Assembly (NCBI GenBank): GCA_031002005.1
Contig: CM061921.1
Span: forward strand, 149,577,283 to 149,641,282
Direction: 5' to 3'
Source of the DNA: Vandiemenella viatica
Lineage: Eukaryota; Arthropoda; Insecta; Orthoptera; Morabidae
Length of the DNA: 64,000 nt
The notes beneath the pieces were generated by a model that saw only the letters and a list, made by a program, of their open reading frames with translations, did no database searches and was not told where the DNA came from. Numbering within the stretch: position 1 is the first letter of the stretch; the number at the start of each line of letters is the position of its first letter. The position numbers and the translations under genes were made by a program. Shown here piece by piece: positions 39,601 to 52,900 of the stretch.

Positions 39601-42600
39601 ATCAACATAGCAAGGCATCACATCAAATGTAAATAACAGAATTTCAGATTTATTGATGCAGTTGGCACTAGTCTATACAGACCAAACTATTCAAGAATTA
39701 TCATCATCACCATATTCAATTATTAAATGATGACGCCACTTAGATGCATGCCCCATTGGCTTATTTGGCTGCAGCATCATGATAGTGTCTGGCACAGACA
39801 CGGGGTTAGTGGGTTTGAGTCCTGATGGTGGAAAAACTTTTCATCAACACGACTTGGCCAGCGGGTTAGGAGAAATTGTAGTGCACAATTCTAATCACCA
39901 GGTTGTGCACCAAGTTCCTGGGTTAAATCCCAAACATCTCCACAGTGCATTTGGAGTGAGGGCATACAACACTGCAGATGGAGATTCGTCTGTCGGATGG
40001 GGAGGTTAAGCTTGGTGGCCCCCAAGATGTCTTTCGGAAGAGTAGGCCTCTTATCCAAAACACAAACAACATTCTACACAGAACAAACATATCACAGTCA
40101 TCAACACTTATGACCACAATCACTTTGGGGAAGGTAATGGGACACCACTCCAGTTTATCTTCCCAGATAATCCCATGGTGGAGTAAATCCCGTCATGGGC
40201 AAGGCGTTCCTTAGAAGACCTCCTAGAGTCACGAGATCCAACAGAATTTCAACAGGTTGAATGATATTGGGCAATGTCAGCCAAATCCAGTGACCTCTTT
40301 ATTCCATCAATCTGGTAGTAATCCTCTTAGTGTCCAATGATCTCATGGATTTTATTCCAACCCCATTTTCTGCATCTTTCCTCTGAGCATAATAGCCTAT
40401 TGCCACTACCATCTGACTGTCTTATCCAATATGTCTTTGACCTTAGAAACTAATCTGATATCGGTTGCTCTTTTTTGTCTTTTGCATTGCTCTTTGGGCT
40501 ATTCCAAGTTTCTCCTTTGTAATATCACCGAGTGTCCAGGTTTAACATTCTGAGATAAGGATGATAAAAGCAGTTTAACTATAGCAGTTTTACAGCTAAT
40601 GATTAATACAAGTATTAGAGCAAAGAGAATACTGTGTACAAGGAATATGAGGGAAATTCTCCATAGTCTTTCTGGAGTATTCTCCTGGCATTCACCTTCA
40701 GTGATTTTGGGAAACTATGGAAAACAAAGTTGGAATCAAACCTTGCCACTCCTTAATGCCAGTCCTGAATGTTATGTTATTTATCATCCACCACCATCTG
40801 TGCTAAAACCAGGAAACAAAATTATACTACACAATTAAAAGTGGAAACCCTGTAATGGCAAACAACATGTTTACAGCTTCAGTCCAGTTTTGGAATACAC
40901 TTAAACCACCATGAGGAACTATTTTCCAGTAAAAATTAAAATAATTTACACTTTTGATACCAACACTTCTTACTGTAAAAAATGTTGATTTTTAAAACTA
41001 CACATGGCTAGCTAGTAAATTTTTATCTGTACTTTGCAAGATCACTTTAGTGTGGCAGCCTACAGAATTTCCACTCTATTCAATTTTATAGCAAACTATT
41101 TTCAAAGAAAACTAAACACTGACTTTACTGACACCAGATCCATACAAAAATAACTAAATCATGAGTAAAAATAATAAAGGATATGTGTTTCTAAAAAAAA
41201 GTATTGTAAAAATAAAATTCTAAGAAAATAAAAAATACTACCACTTCAGAATTACTACCTGTACCTGCAACCTACTGTCCCTCGTCCACTGCTCAAGGTG
41301 AGATAAATTGTATCTGATTTGCATTCCTTTAGTCCAGTGGCACAAGTCCTTCCGAAGCAGCAAATTGTTCAGCGCAGTTGCACAAATGAAGTAGAAGAGC
41401 TGTAGAACAATCAAAATATTATCAGATAAGAAAAAAATACACAGCTGATGAACATTATTGAAAAAAAAAGTTTGTCATTAAATTAATTGATGTGTGCAGT
41501 GGCGGATCCAGGATTTTGATTTGGGGGGGGGCTAGGATTTGGCTCGTTTGGTTTGGAGGGGGGGGGGGGGCTTGACTCGGGCGAGTAGAGAAATCTCACA
41601 TCTTTCCAGAATAGAAACAGTAGAGCAAAAAAAAAGTCATCGGGGATAACCTTGGTGCTTTTGGGGAGGGGCTTCAGCCCCCTAGCCCCCCCCCCCCCCT
41701 TGGATCTGCCACTGGCTGTGTGAGTGACTTTCCTGGCATATTGATTCAATGTAAGCTTCAAGAGTGTTCAGCCAGATAGCAGTAAGTAATGGAATTCTAC
41801 TAAGCCAGTCTAGGCAGTGACTTTTAGCTTACATCATCTGAAGCTTTCCGCACCTGATGAAGACAGCAGAGCCAGCTGTGGAAACGTGTTTTTTATGATG
41901 CTATCTGGCTGAACACCCGTGAAGCTTACATTGGATTAAATTAATTAAGTAACATTTTGGAAGTTTCAGTTGTGTTAGAAAGGATATATAATTAAAGAAA
42001 TTTTATGGTGAAAGCTCTTAGTATATAAACAATGTTGTGTGTTCCTATTCAACCTTACTAATAATATACCAACTAATTTACATTTTTTTTAAAATTATCA
42101 CAAGTTTCTAACTCAAATTATTTTATATTGCTATACATTAATGGAACAAACATTATTACAGAAAAAGAAATTAAAATTGTTACAATAGCTGCAGAATAAA
42201 TGCTGGTTATTGTTATAATCACTATGTGGAGTTCGGCAGATTTATTGTAAAAGACAAATGTGATACAGTGAAACATGCCAAAATGATTACATCAGCATAT
42301 TACATATAGCTGTTTTGTATCTGTCAGCACATACAGGACACTAGATCGGGGATAAAATGAAGGATATAGGAAACATGACACCTACAGCATAGGAAAGATA
42401 AATGAGCTTGTGAATGGCATGATGAGTGTTAAGTGAAAGTCAAAATTGGAAAGCAACCTGCAACATCAATACTGGGATCCTGACATTTTAGAATCTCCAA
42501 TTTTAAAATGACAGTTGATTAATTTCAGCAACGATGATGTCATCCCATAAAGTTGACAAAGACTGAGAAGGGTCACAGTCAAATGATGTTTGAGCTTAGA

Positions 42601-43858
42601 ATACAGAAACTATCTGACAGAGACCCTGAGTAAAGGACATATAAACTTGCAAGATTACAAGATATGCCACCCCATCAATTTGTCTAGGATGCCACAAAAA
42701 CAGTGATTCATATCTTCATTTTACCTTATACCATAATCTCATCTGTGTTTATTAGCATACTATTGGGGGACATGGAAAAAGCATCCCAAAAGGGTTCTGT
42801 ACACTTGAGCATCCCCTAGACAATGGCATTGCTGGCTGATCTTTCCACCCCAAAGGCATTATGATGAGTAATCCTAAGAACAATGGGTTTTTTCAAGACC
42901 AATTTTAACAATAATGTCAATCAACTTCAAGGGTCTATCTACAATTAAAGAAGAACTACTCAAAAATGTATTTCATAAGTCTGTACATTAGGGAGCTACT
43001 TGATTTGGAATAAAAATTGGAAATATTGTAACTGTGAACCACTTAATGCATCTATATTTGGTAAGTGTAGTCCCACTAGCTGGTTAAATTTCAGATAAGC
43101 CTATCACTTCACTTCTGAGACATCTTTTTTGTATCACAGCAAAATTTTATCTATTCACCCACTTAGCACTGCTACTTTTGTTTCCAAAACCATGTGATGA
43201 TCATAAGTCTTCTCATTTTTAAAAGAAACTTAATAACAGGCTTCTGTGAATGAAATTCTGTAATGTGAAGTTAAATAAGGCTTGTTTTCATGTAAATGTC
43301 TGGTGTAATCACATTAAATATGTTGATTGATTGCCTGGTTGGTATGAACTAGTGTATTTTTCTAATTTGCAATCTTACTGGAGAAGAAATATTCATTTAA
43401 AATTGATTTCACAGTCAAATGGAAATTTGTGTTGGCTCAGGGTGGGAGAATATGTGGTGCAATCATTAAAACTAACAACTACAAATTTTAGTCTTCTGAT
43501 TTCATAGCTTAATGATTAAAGTGAACTGTACAAAGGCGACGGCCATTATAAGCAAGTACCTTGCAGTAAATTGTTACAGAAATGAACTATAGAACTTACT
43601 ATTCAGAACATAGTTTATTTTTGCAAATCTCCCCTAAAGGTATACAAGTTGAGGGCTCTACCCCATTTGTTCTGCCACAGGACATCTGAAGGAACCATCC
43701 TGGCATTCAGAAAATTAAAATGTGGATGGCCAGACGAGGATTCGACCTCGCATCCTCGCTACTGCAAGGCATGAGTGTTATTGCTCACCCACAATGGTTG
43801 GTTTATGGCCGCTGAAGGAATGTAGAACAGGCACAAAAACAGAAGAAATGGAATGTAG

Positions 43859-43918
<60 letters not shown>

Positions 43919-46900
43919 AATTAATATTGGAGACAAAGAGAAGGAAAGGCAGGTAGATGCAAATAGAGCTGGAAGAGTACTAGCTATGCAAGTTACAGCC
44001 CAGGGGATGTATGGTACCAAAGATATGCTTGTATGTCAGTGCACTGACACAATAATATTTCTGGGCAAAGTTCTAATGATCCTGCCTGTGTAGCAACTGT
44101 TGAACTACCTAATGTTATCTGATAATGGTATGATATACTGCTGGATGGTCCAGACTTTGAATGTGCAGTACATGCCTGTGGACATCCATTCCAGGGGTAC
44201 AGTGGTGAGATAGTAAGCCACATACTGAGAACATGTTGACTGTACCAGGGGGATGCACACATCACATGATCCACTTTTGGAAACATCATTTAACTACTGG
44301 TAATGATGGTTTAGGTGCTGGTGGCTGGCTGTTGTTGCTGTTGTTGTCAATGTTTAAATGTGGTCTGTAGCAGGGGTGAAAAAAAAAAACCATTAGGTGG
44401 TTTACTTGGTAGGGTGCCTTTATCACTGATCCCATAGTAAACATATATATATCAACAATTAATCTCTCAACTGCTACAACTCCAACATTTCCAAAGTCCT
44501 CATATCCACACTCTTCACCCAGCATTTTCCTAGCCTGGAATCTGTTAACCAGACAATGAAACAGGTCAATAAATTTCTTCACTGCTGTTCTGAATGAGGC
44601 TTTATCCTCTCTTAAATATTACCTACTCTTCACAGTGTAGACTTCAGCATGCACGAATACCACAGCAAGCTGCTAGTGCCCAAACACAAACCCACCTCCC
44701 CAACAAACCACTCAGTTGTTATTTTACCTATAACAGATGAGATCGTAAAACTTAAAACATGCACCATGTTACCATCACCTAAATCCAATCCTGCCACTGG
44801 TGAGATATTTTCAAATTAGTGCATACCACAAGTGAAAACTCCCCGGTCATGTATCAGCTGACATGCTTGCACTGCCTTATTTCCAATATTGGTCTCATTA
44901 CCACATCCTTGTTCATTAGGGTGAATGGCCACATCACACAGTTCACATTCACTATCTGGAGCACTCTGTAGCAGCTCATGTCTTTACACACCACCACCCA
45001 GCCCAACAGCTGCAACACAGGCAGGTTATTAGAACTTTGTCTGTAGAAACTAGCCCCTCATAACTCAGCCATTGGGAACTGGCATATAAATATATAAGGG
45101 CAGGTTATAAAGTAAAGTTCTCTAAATACAGGTACCTAAGAGAGAAGTTTTAGGTGAAATTCAGCAACACTGCCATGTGCCGTAATTCTCCCATTCTTGA
45201 TCCCACCCTGCCTGGTATAGCTATGCTGTGTAGTGTTGGTTCAGTAACCGTTGTTGATGAAGGTGCCGATCACTGCTACCGTCAAGTGCAAAATTCGGGC
45301 AAAGGGATTTCACCTACAACCATTAATCAACAACTGAGCAAAGTGTATGGTGAAAAGTGTATGACTGTTCAATATGTCTCCACCCAAATGACGTTGGGAG
45401 TTTACAGCCAATTCAGAACCACTGGAGAGTAATGCTGACCAAAGGTGGCACGCTGCTTCACAATGTTGTTGTTGTTGCTTTAGCGTGCATCAACAACTAG
45501 GTTATTAGCACCCCGACTAAACCCTGGAATGACAGCGTGGCTTAAAACTGAACTCGATTTCCATCTGCATGGCCGACTGTAAATGGATTGGCCACATAGA
45601 GGACAAAATAAATTGTGAAAATGCCGACAAAAATGCTGACAAAAATGCAGTCTGCATGGCTGACTGTAAAGGAGTTGGCTAAACAGACAAAAAAATAAAG
45701 TAAAATACTAAAATAGCGGATATAAATGGGCCATACAAAACAAACACATACAATAGCTGGTTGGCTGTAGAAGGCCAACCAAAATAAAACAAATGTTAAA
45801 ACAATGAAATAGCTGGCTAGCTGCAAAGGGGCTTGTCAGCTATAACATGTGAAACTCAACACAATAAACTTAAACGTTAAAAGGTAAAAGCAGTACTTAA
45901 ATAGGTGGCTATAAAGGGACCACCAATTCATTCTAAAACCTAATCCGATCTGCCAAAAAATTTTGGGATAAGATCAGCCAAACTACAAAATTTTAAAACC
46001 TTCATCACATTGTCATTGCTTAAAATAAGGGACAGATCACTGGCAACACCAACATCTGCCCTTAAATCTAAAAACGTCACACAGTAAAATGTGGCGCACT
46101 GGTGGATCCTCTCAGCAGAGAAGTAAACCATGTTTCAGAGGACAGTGCCCTATATGGAGGTAAGTAAGGAGAACTGCTTCACAATAATGCTCAACCCCCA
46201 TATCCCTTGGCCAGCCCAGGACTTGCTGAAACAGTGTGCATGGACTGTAATGGCCCATCCCCCTACAGTCCTGACCTAGCACCTAACTAGTATTACCACT
46301 TTTTTGGGAGTTTAACACTTCAACACCAATGATAAAATTAAAGAAGAGAAGAATCGCTATATCAATGGCTTGGCAGCAGAATTTTATGATAAGGGCATAC
46401 AAAAGCTGAAGGAGCATATACAAAAATGCTTGGATTAAACCTTATGATTACATTAAAAAATAGAGCGATGTTTAATCTTTCAAAAGACATATTTGGAATT
46501 GAAAATAAATGTTGCTATCTATTTTTAATAAATAAGGGAACCTTATTTTACAATTATCCCTTGTACATTGGGTATCAAACAATCCAAGGCTTTTAACACC
46601 CCCATCTCTCCCCATCTTTCTGTCTATCTAAATTTCCTTCTCTATATGTCTGCCAATCTTAATTCTCTCTCATCTGAACACCCTTTCCCATTCTCCTCTT
46701 TCGATACCTTACTTGGGTTCCCTAAGGGCACTACAAAGCACTAACAGCACTACAAATATTAATTTTTATCCTTGTTATATATCTATTATCTTACCTAAAC
46801 CATTCAGCAGGAGGCCTATTATATATTATGCACATAACTTTTATAATCATTTTCAATAGTAAAGCACTTTTCATGGGAGAACATGACATTGTTATATGTC

Positions 46901-49900
46901 CCTTATCTTGCTAAAACCATTTAGCCATAATTGTATAGTAAAGGACTTTTACAATAATTTTCTTAGCAAGAAATCACTTTTTAAATTGATTCTAAACTAT
47001 TTTTCGCAAAAGAAATAAGATTTAAATAAGGTTGTTTTTCAGTCATAATGAATTTTGTTGCATTCATTTCCACTAAGAAAGCAGAGAATGACAATCACTT
47101 TAAGGCGGTTTTTGTGTTCTTTTAAAATTTATAATTTCAAATCAAAATAATTCGATCTTTTTAGAAAAAAAGAGCTAGAAAGAGAAATGTATGCTTAAAC
47201 GAAAGAGAAAAATTCAGTTAGTAACAAATATATAACAATTCAGAGGTAACTTGAAATTTAGTGTTGACATATGATAGCATCATCATGTGTGATTTTTAGA
47301 AATTAATAGCTCTTAAACGAGAATAATTATGAGACAAGTTGTCATGACCAAAAAGATTGGGAATAAATTAAACTATGATATATTAAAATTTTGGGAAAAT
47401 CTGAGTAAAATTAGTGTTCCACAGGAGTGGCGTTTTTTCTAATTCACTAAAGAATAGTGTTTCCCCGCGGGAAAACACCATTATTCTACGGCAATTCAGC
47501 AATAGAGAAGCCCAGCCTATAAAAAGCCGACCAGCGCAAGCAGTCGGGGATAGTTTCCAAAACAGTTTTTAAGCAGGTAGTTTTGAAATAGCTGTACGCG
47601 TTGCTCCGCGAGGGTAAATTTCAAAATGTAACTACTGAAAGTTCAACTATCTTGCCTTGGAACAAGTTCGTGGACTTACTCATTCACTTTAAGGAAGCTT
47701 TAAGCTAAACTCGGTGAAAGAACTTTTTTTATGATAGTTTAAGAAGTCAACAAAAGCAGTGTTGGATAGGCAGTCGTAAATTTAATGTGTTTTGATGGTA
47801 TTGAGGATATATAAAATATTTTGGAAGTATAAGATAATCAGAGAAATAAATAGGTTTAATTATTTGTAAAGGCTCAGTTGTTCCACAAAGCACTGTTGAG
47901 CGCGGAAGCACACAGTGCAGTAAGTGATTGTTGTAAGTAGTCTGAGGCTGGCAGTCGTGAGAGAAGGAGGCAAAGATTTAGTGCAGCACGTGTCCACGCT
48001 TCCCTTTTATTAACTATCTTGAAGCTCACTCTAATTTGGGGTTGCAAATAGAAAATATATTTGCAAGAGTGAATGCTTCATCAGTGTTGTGCCTTGAAGG
48101 AAACCCTGCATCTTCTTATGTGATTTTGAAGTTCGATATTGCCTTAAATGTTTTCAATAGTATAATCTGAAACCAGTGTTAACTTCAGCAAGCTTTCCGA
48201 ATATATTTCAAATTCATAACTACAAGTGACTTTCTTTAATTTATGTACGACCTGTTAGCTACTACAGGGTAAACTAATAGCTTGGCGACCGGTTTAAACA
48301 ACTACAGCATCTTCAAGAAAAGGTATCAGTTATACTGGCAACACGATAAAGTTAATGCGAATGTTGCATAACCCCAATGCACTTTTGGTCGTTACAGCCT
48401 CTCGGTCAATTTATCACCAAGTGTATATTATCTATTAACTTTTGTTTAAGGCTTGTTTTCTTTCAGAGAGAGAAAGAGAGACAGACTTAAATACACTTTT
48501 TTCTATGCCACTGGCAAACATATACATAGCTGATTGCTCAAGAAAATTCTATAGCCCTTATTCCTAACCACACAGATCCCCTGCCTACTGCAGTGATTCA
48601 ACCGTACAACATACCCTCAGGTGAAAAAAGGATTCCCCCCCCCCCCAAAAAAAAAGTTTGTGTATTTGTTTGGTTTCCATGCTACCACACCATCAGCTAT
48701 AGTAAGTATTGGTATTCCTCTTTCTCCTTACTCTAATAATCCTCAACAGTATCAGTTACAATACTGACACCAATAATAAAAATGCAGCACTCGAAGAGGA
48801 TCTGTAATCGTATAGAGACTGAACTGAAACAATCATTCTCATACAAGTGTAACTATAGAAAAAAATCAATATGAATATCAACTGTCAAATATCTTCTTTA
48901 CCTGACGGAAAATTTGAACAATTAGTTCTGGGTCCACACCATGATATCCAAGAATTTTATGTATGGAACTCAGTTCTTGAAGAAGGACATCCAATGACTT
49001 CTGAGCATCTACAAAAGGTTCATTCTCTCTTGATGTTGATGCAGCTCTGCCTCTCATTCCACTTGGCTTTTGGCTTGACAATCCACTAATCGCTTCATGT
49101 TCTAAAATAGCAGGTACAATCATGGACTGAACTTTGTTTTCAATTAGTGCCGTAAGTCCCTGGAATCAAATTACACTCTCATCAATATCAACAAAACTGA
49201 TTAAAAATATTGTATGGCAGCATACAATAGTGATGTATGTAGATGGAGACAGAAGGGAGACTAAATATCATACAGTAAAGTAGCATATATATATATGTAT
49301 ATATATGTGTGTCACCCTGACATTATCATCAACTATTGATTGGATAACATCTCAGACAATAGTGTGAGAACAGTTTACAAAAGCAAGGAAATGAAAATGT
49401 AACAATCATACAAGTATATTAATATTTTCCATCATGGTACTTGATTTAAACAAGTTTTATAACAGGAACATGTTCATAACAGGGTATACAAATAATCTAC
49501 ATCCACCTTAGTATGAAGTCAAAAAGTTCAGAATAACTCATGCCACTGAAATCTAAGAACGAAGTGAGAAGAACCTCCCGATTCTATCTAACTTGACATC
49601 ATCCTTCGGTCTTGGCTCTTCAGGATGCTTCGATTGGGATTATTTTACCTAATCTTTGACATTATACCCATATTTCATCACCAGGTATGACTATTTAAGC
49701 AGTTACGGACTTTCATCAACTATATGCAGCAACTCCCAAGCAAAGTTTATTTGGTTATTTTTTTTTGGTGAAAAATCAAAAATTTTGGAACAAATTTTGC
49801 TGCCACACGTTATGCCCAAAATAATGAAGGAAAATGCATGGAATGAGCCAAAAGATAGGCCAATATTATTGACAAACTTTGATAGGAAGTTCTCTATCCT

Positions 49901-52900
49901 CTATAATCATTTTCCCACATTACTGGTGTCGTTATTGATTGCTGGGATGTACATAAAGTCACTCACAAAGCCTATATGACAAACAGAATCATGCTGAACA
50001 ATCACTGACAGCAGGACACAAAACATCAAGGCACTAACCCACCAAAGGTGATAGAAAGAGGATAGTGGCCAATACCCTGGGTGGAAGCACTCCGGTAAAT
50101 AGAATGTGGATACTTATGATCACAGTGTAAAGAATTACAGTCAAGTCAACCACACCCTTAATTGCTTTACCACCAAGGGGGAAGGGGAATCTAAAGATCT
50201 ATAGCCAAAAAGCTGGAGCATCCACTAAAAACAACCAGCTGCCCGAGTATGTCAAGCAGCAGTCCTACTTGCTCCAAAATCTTAGTTCAGGATAAATAAT
50301 TTTGAGCTTGCATTTATAATGAAAGGATCACTCATGTTACACTTTTTTATGGTTAGTGACCAGTGAGAATGTAACAACAAATTAACAATAGCACATCGAC
50401 AGTAAGAGCATATATACTGCACAATGCAAAGATAAACTGTACATTGTTCTATACGCAGCAGTGGTCAACAAAATATTACTTTATCAATGGAGCAAATTTA
50501 CATTTCCCAGTAAATTATTTCATACAATGCTTATGTAGAAGAAGCATATTAAATGTAAATGATATATTGGAAGCTATTTAAGATAATGAGTATTTGAGAT
50601 TGTAAATCCTAGTGAAAAAATCTTTATAATAACTAATTTCACTTTTAAAATAGTAAACATCATTTAAGATTTTGTTTTCAAAATTAATTACAATGAAGAA
50701 AATATTTAGAGCATGGTTAAATAATGAAAATTACCTGGTAAATTCCAACTGCTATATCTGAAAGGACCTGCCTATATTCAGATAAATCAAAATTTCTCAA
50801 ACATTGTTCATTTTGTCGTGGTGTGTTTTCAGTTTGGAAAGTTTTGTCACCACCATATTGCTTCAAATTGTGCAAGAGTCTTAAGGTGTTTGACAGCCAT
50901 AGAACTGTAGTGTCAAGATCTTCATGTCGTTTCTTCGTAACCTTTTTGATTGTATTTATTGTTGCAGTAAGAAGTGAGCGAACTTTTTCATCACTGTTTA
51001 TACTGTCTGTATGTCTAATACACATAAACAGGATGTAGGCTGGTAATCCTGGAAGTAGTGTCACAGCAATGCGAGGTTTGAGATCTGTCAACATAAAACA
51101 GAATCATGCTTAGCACCATTAATTTATGAACTCCCCTTGTAAACATCAAGCACAAGTCATTTACCATATATAAGATGTCTGACAATAACTGGAATATCTT
51201 CCTGTTGAAATTCAAACATTCCCTGATATTGACACTCTTTCTTCCTAGCAACTCTGATATTGCTCCTCTGATCTTGGCTAACAACCAGCGCTTTGTCGCT
51301 ACGAGGTAGTCTAGTCTCATTAGCGATAACCTCCAACTCGCCATCAATCACTGGAACAATTTGTAACATTAATGCACTACAGTTACTATGCTTATCAAAC
51401 AGTTACTACACAAATAGAAAGAAAATGTTAACAACAGGTTGTCTTTAATAACCAGCATGAAACCTCATTATTATAATGTCAAACCTCATAATGAAAGTGA
51501 TAATGAAAACTTACAGCCTGCATCCTTAAGTTTCTTGGTTGCTAACTTCTTTTGTTTTATACATTCTCGCAGCTGAGAGGTAACAAAATCTAGTTTTTCT
51601 CGTAGATCCTGCACATTTAAAACACACAAATATTTGTCAAAGAAATGAAACTTATTTACATTAAAATTAAAGCTTCAGACAGAAAATTGAAAGAGAAGGA
51701 AAGAAAAGGAGCAATTATCAAAATTAGAAACAAAGAAAAAAGAAAGAAAGAATGAAAGAAAATTGACATCTCACACTAATCATAAATATAAAAGTAATGG
51801 AAAAGCATACAAAAAATGAAATTTTTAGGACATGAATGAAGAAATTTGACAGTAGTAGCATCAACAAATAAAATGCCTGGGTGTCTCATTCTACTCCCCC
51901 TAACTGTTGCTCTGATGCAAAAACAGAATTACCTAAATTTGTGTGATTATGTACAGTTCAAATGAGCCAAACCCATCTACAAAACTTCCTTTCTCCAATA
52001 TTAAGTATATTGTTGAAATATTGAACTTTACGCTGGTGCTTAAATCAGCACAATGAAAACTACAGCAAGAGAGTTTATACAATTGCATGTAACTTAAAAC
52101 AATTTTCATGGTGCAGAACAGAAATGTTTAAGCAAGCAATTCTAAGGAAAAACTCAGTTTTATCATTTTTGCTCTAAACCATGTCAGCTGATTTTAAAGA
52201 CTACTCTGCTATTAAACATGCTCATGGCCAGCAGGCAGCTTACACATCACTACTAAGCTGATATCCTAAAAAGAATGAAAGTTAAGGATGCCCTCTCACA
52301 AATCAGGCAAGAGAAATAATATTTATCTGATAATGGTGTTGGTTTATAGGGGTTTACAATTCACTCAAAGTGAATTCATAAAAATGGTTTAATGTGTAAC
52401 CATCAAAATGGGTTGGAAAGAACTGAAACCAGTTCCTTAGCATCAATAGCAGCCAAAGAGTGATTACTTAAAAAACCAAGGTACCTACACCAGCACACAA
52501 AAGTTTGTACTACATTCTGTCCAGGAAGTACCGGGCATTGATCATTTAAAAAGCCCACTTTAAGGGATTGTTAAAATTCATTTTGTCGTGGAGTTGGCAC
52601 AACTGTCCTCTATACTGACACTGAGCTTGAGCGCTGTATGTCATTTAGTTTGTTTACAGTGTGCTAATTATTGTCAGTTCATCTGAAGTGTTCTTAGCAG
52701 TTTTTATAACATGGATAAAACATCAATATGAGTGGTACAGTGAATTCAAAAGTGGTCGAGATGTGTAGGAAGATTTACTTTGCTCTGGTTGGCCATCAAC
52801 ATCTTCAACTGAAGTTAATATCACTCAAGTGAAGGAAATGGTGACTGAAAATCATCATTTAAGTTTGAGAGAGATAGCCACTGCACTTTCTCTGTCTCAC

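Noticed and set aside
39779..40009. 76-codon frame
   Set aside because: Lies within the SINE-like repeat C.
41483..41761. Glycine- and proline-rich minus-strand frame
   Set aside because: Produced by poly-G and poly-C arms of a MITE.
42910..42990. LINE endonuclease start
   Set aside because: About 16 residues of weak resemblance only.
43722..44093. 123-codon frame rich in Arg-Glu, and its Leu-Ser counterpart
   Set aside because: Both are translations of the (GA)27 microsatellite.
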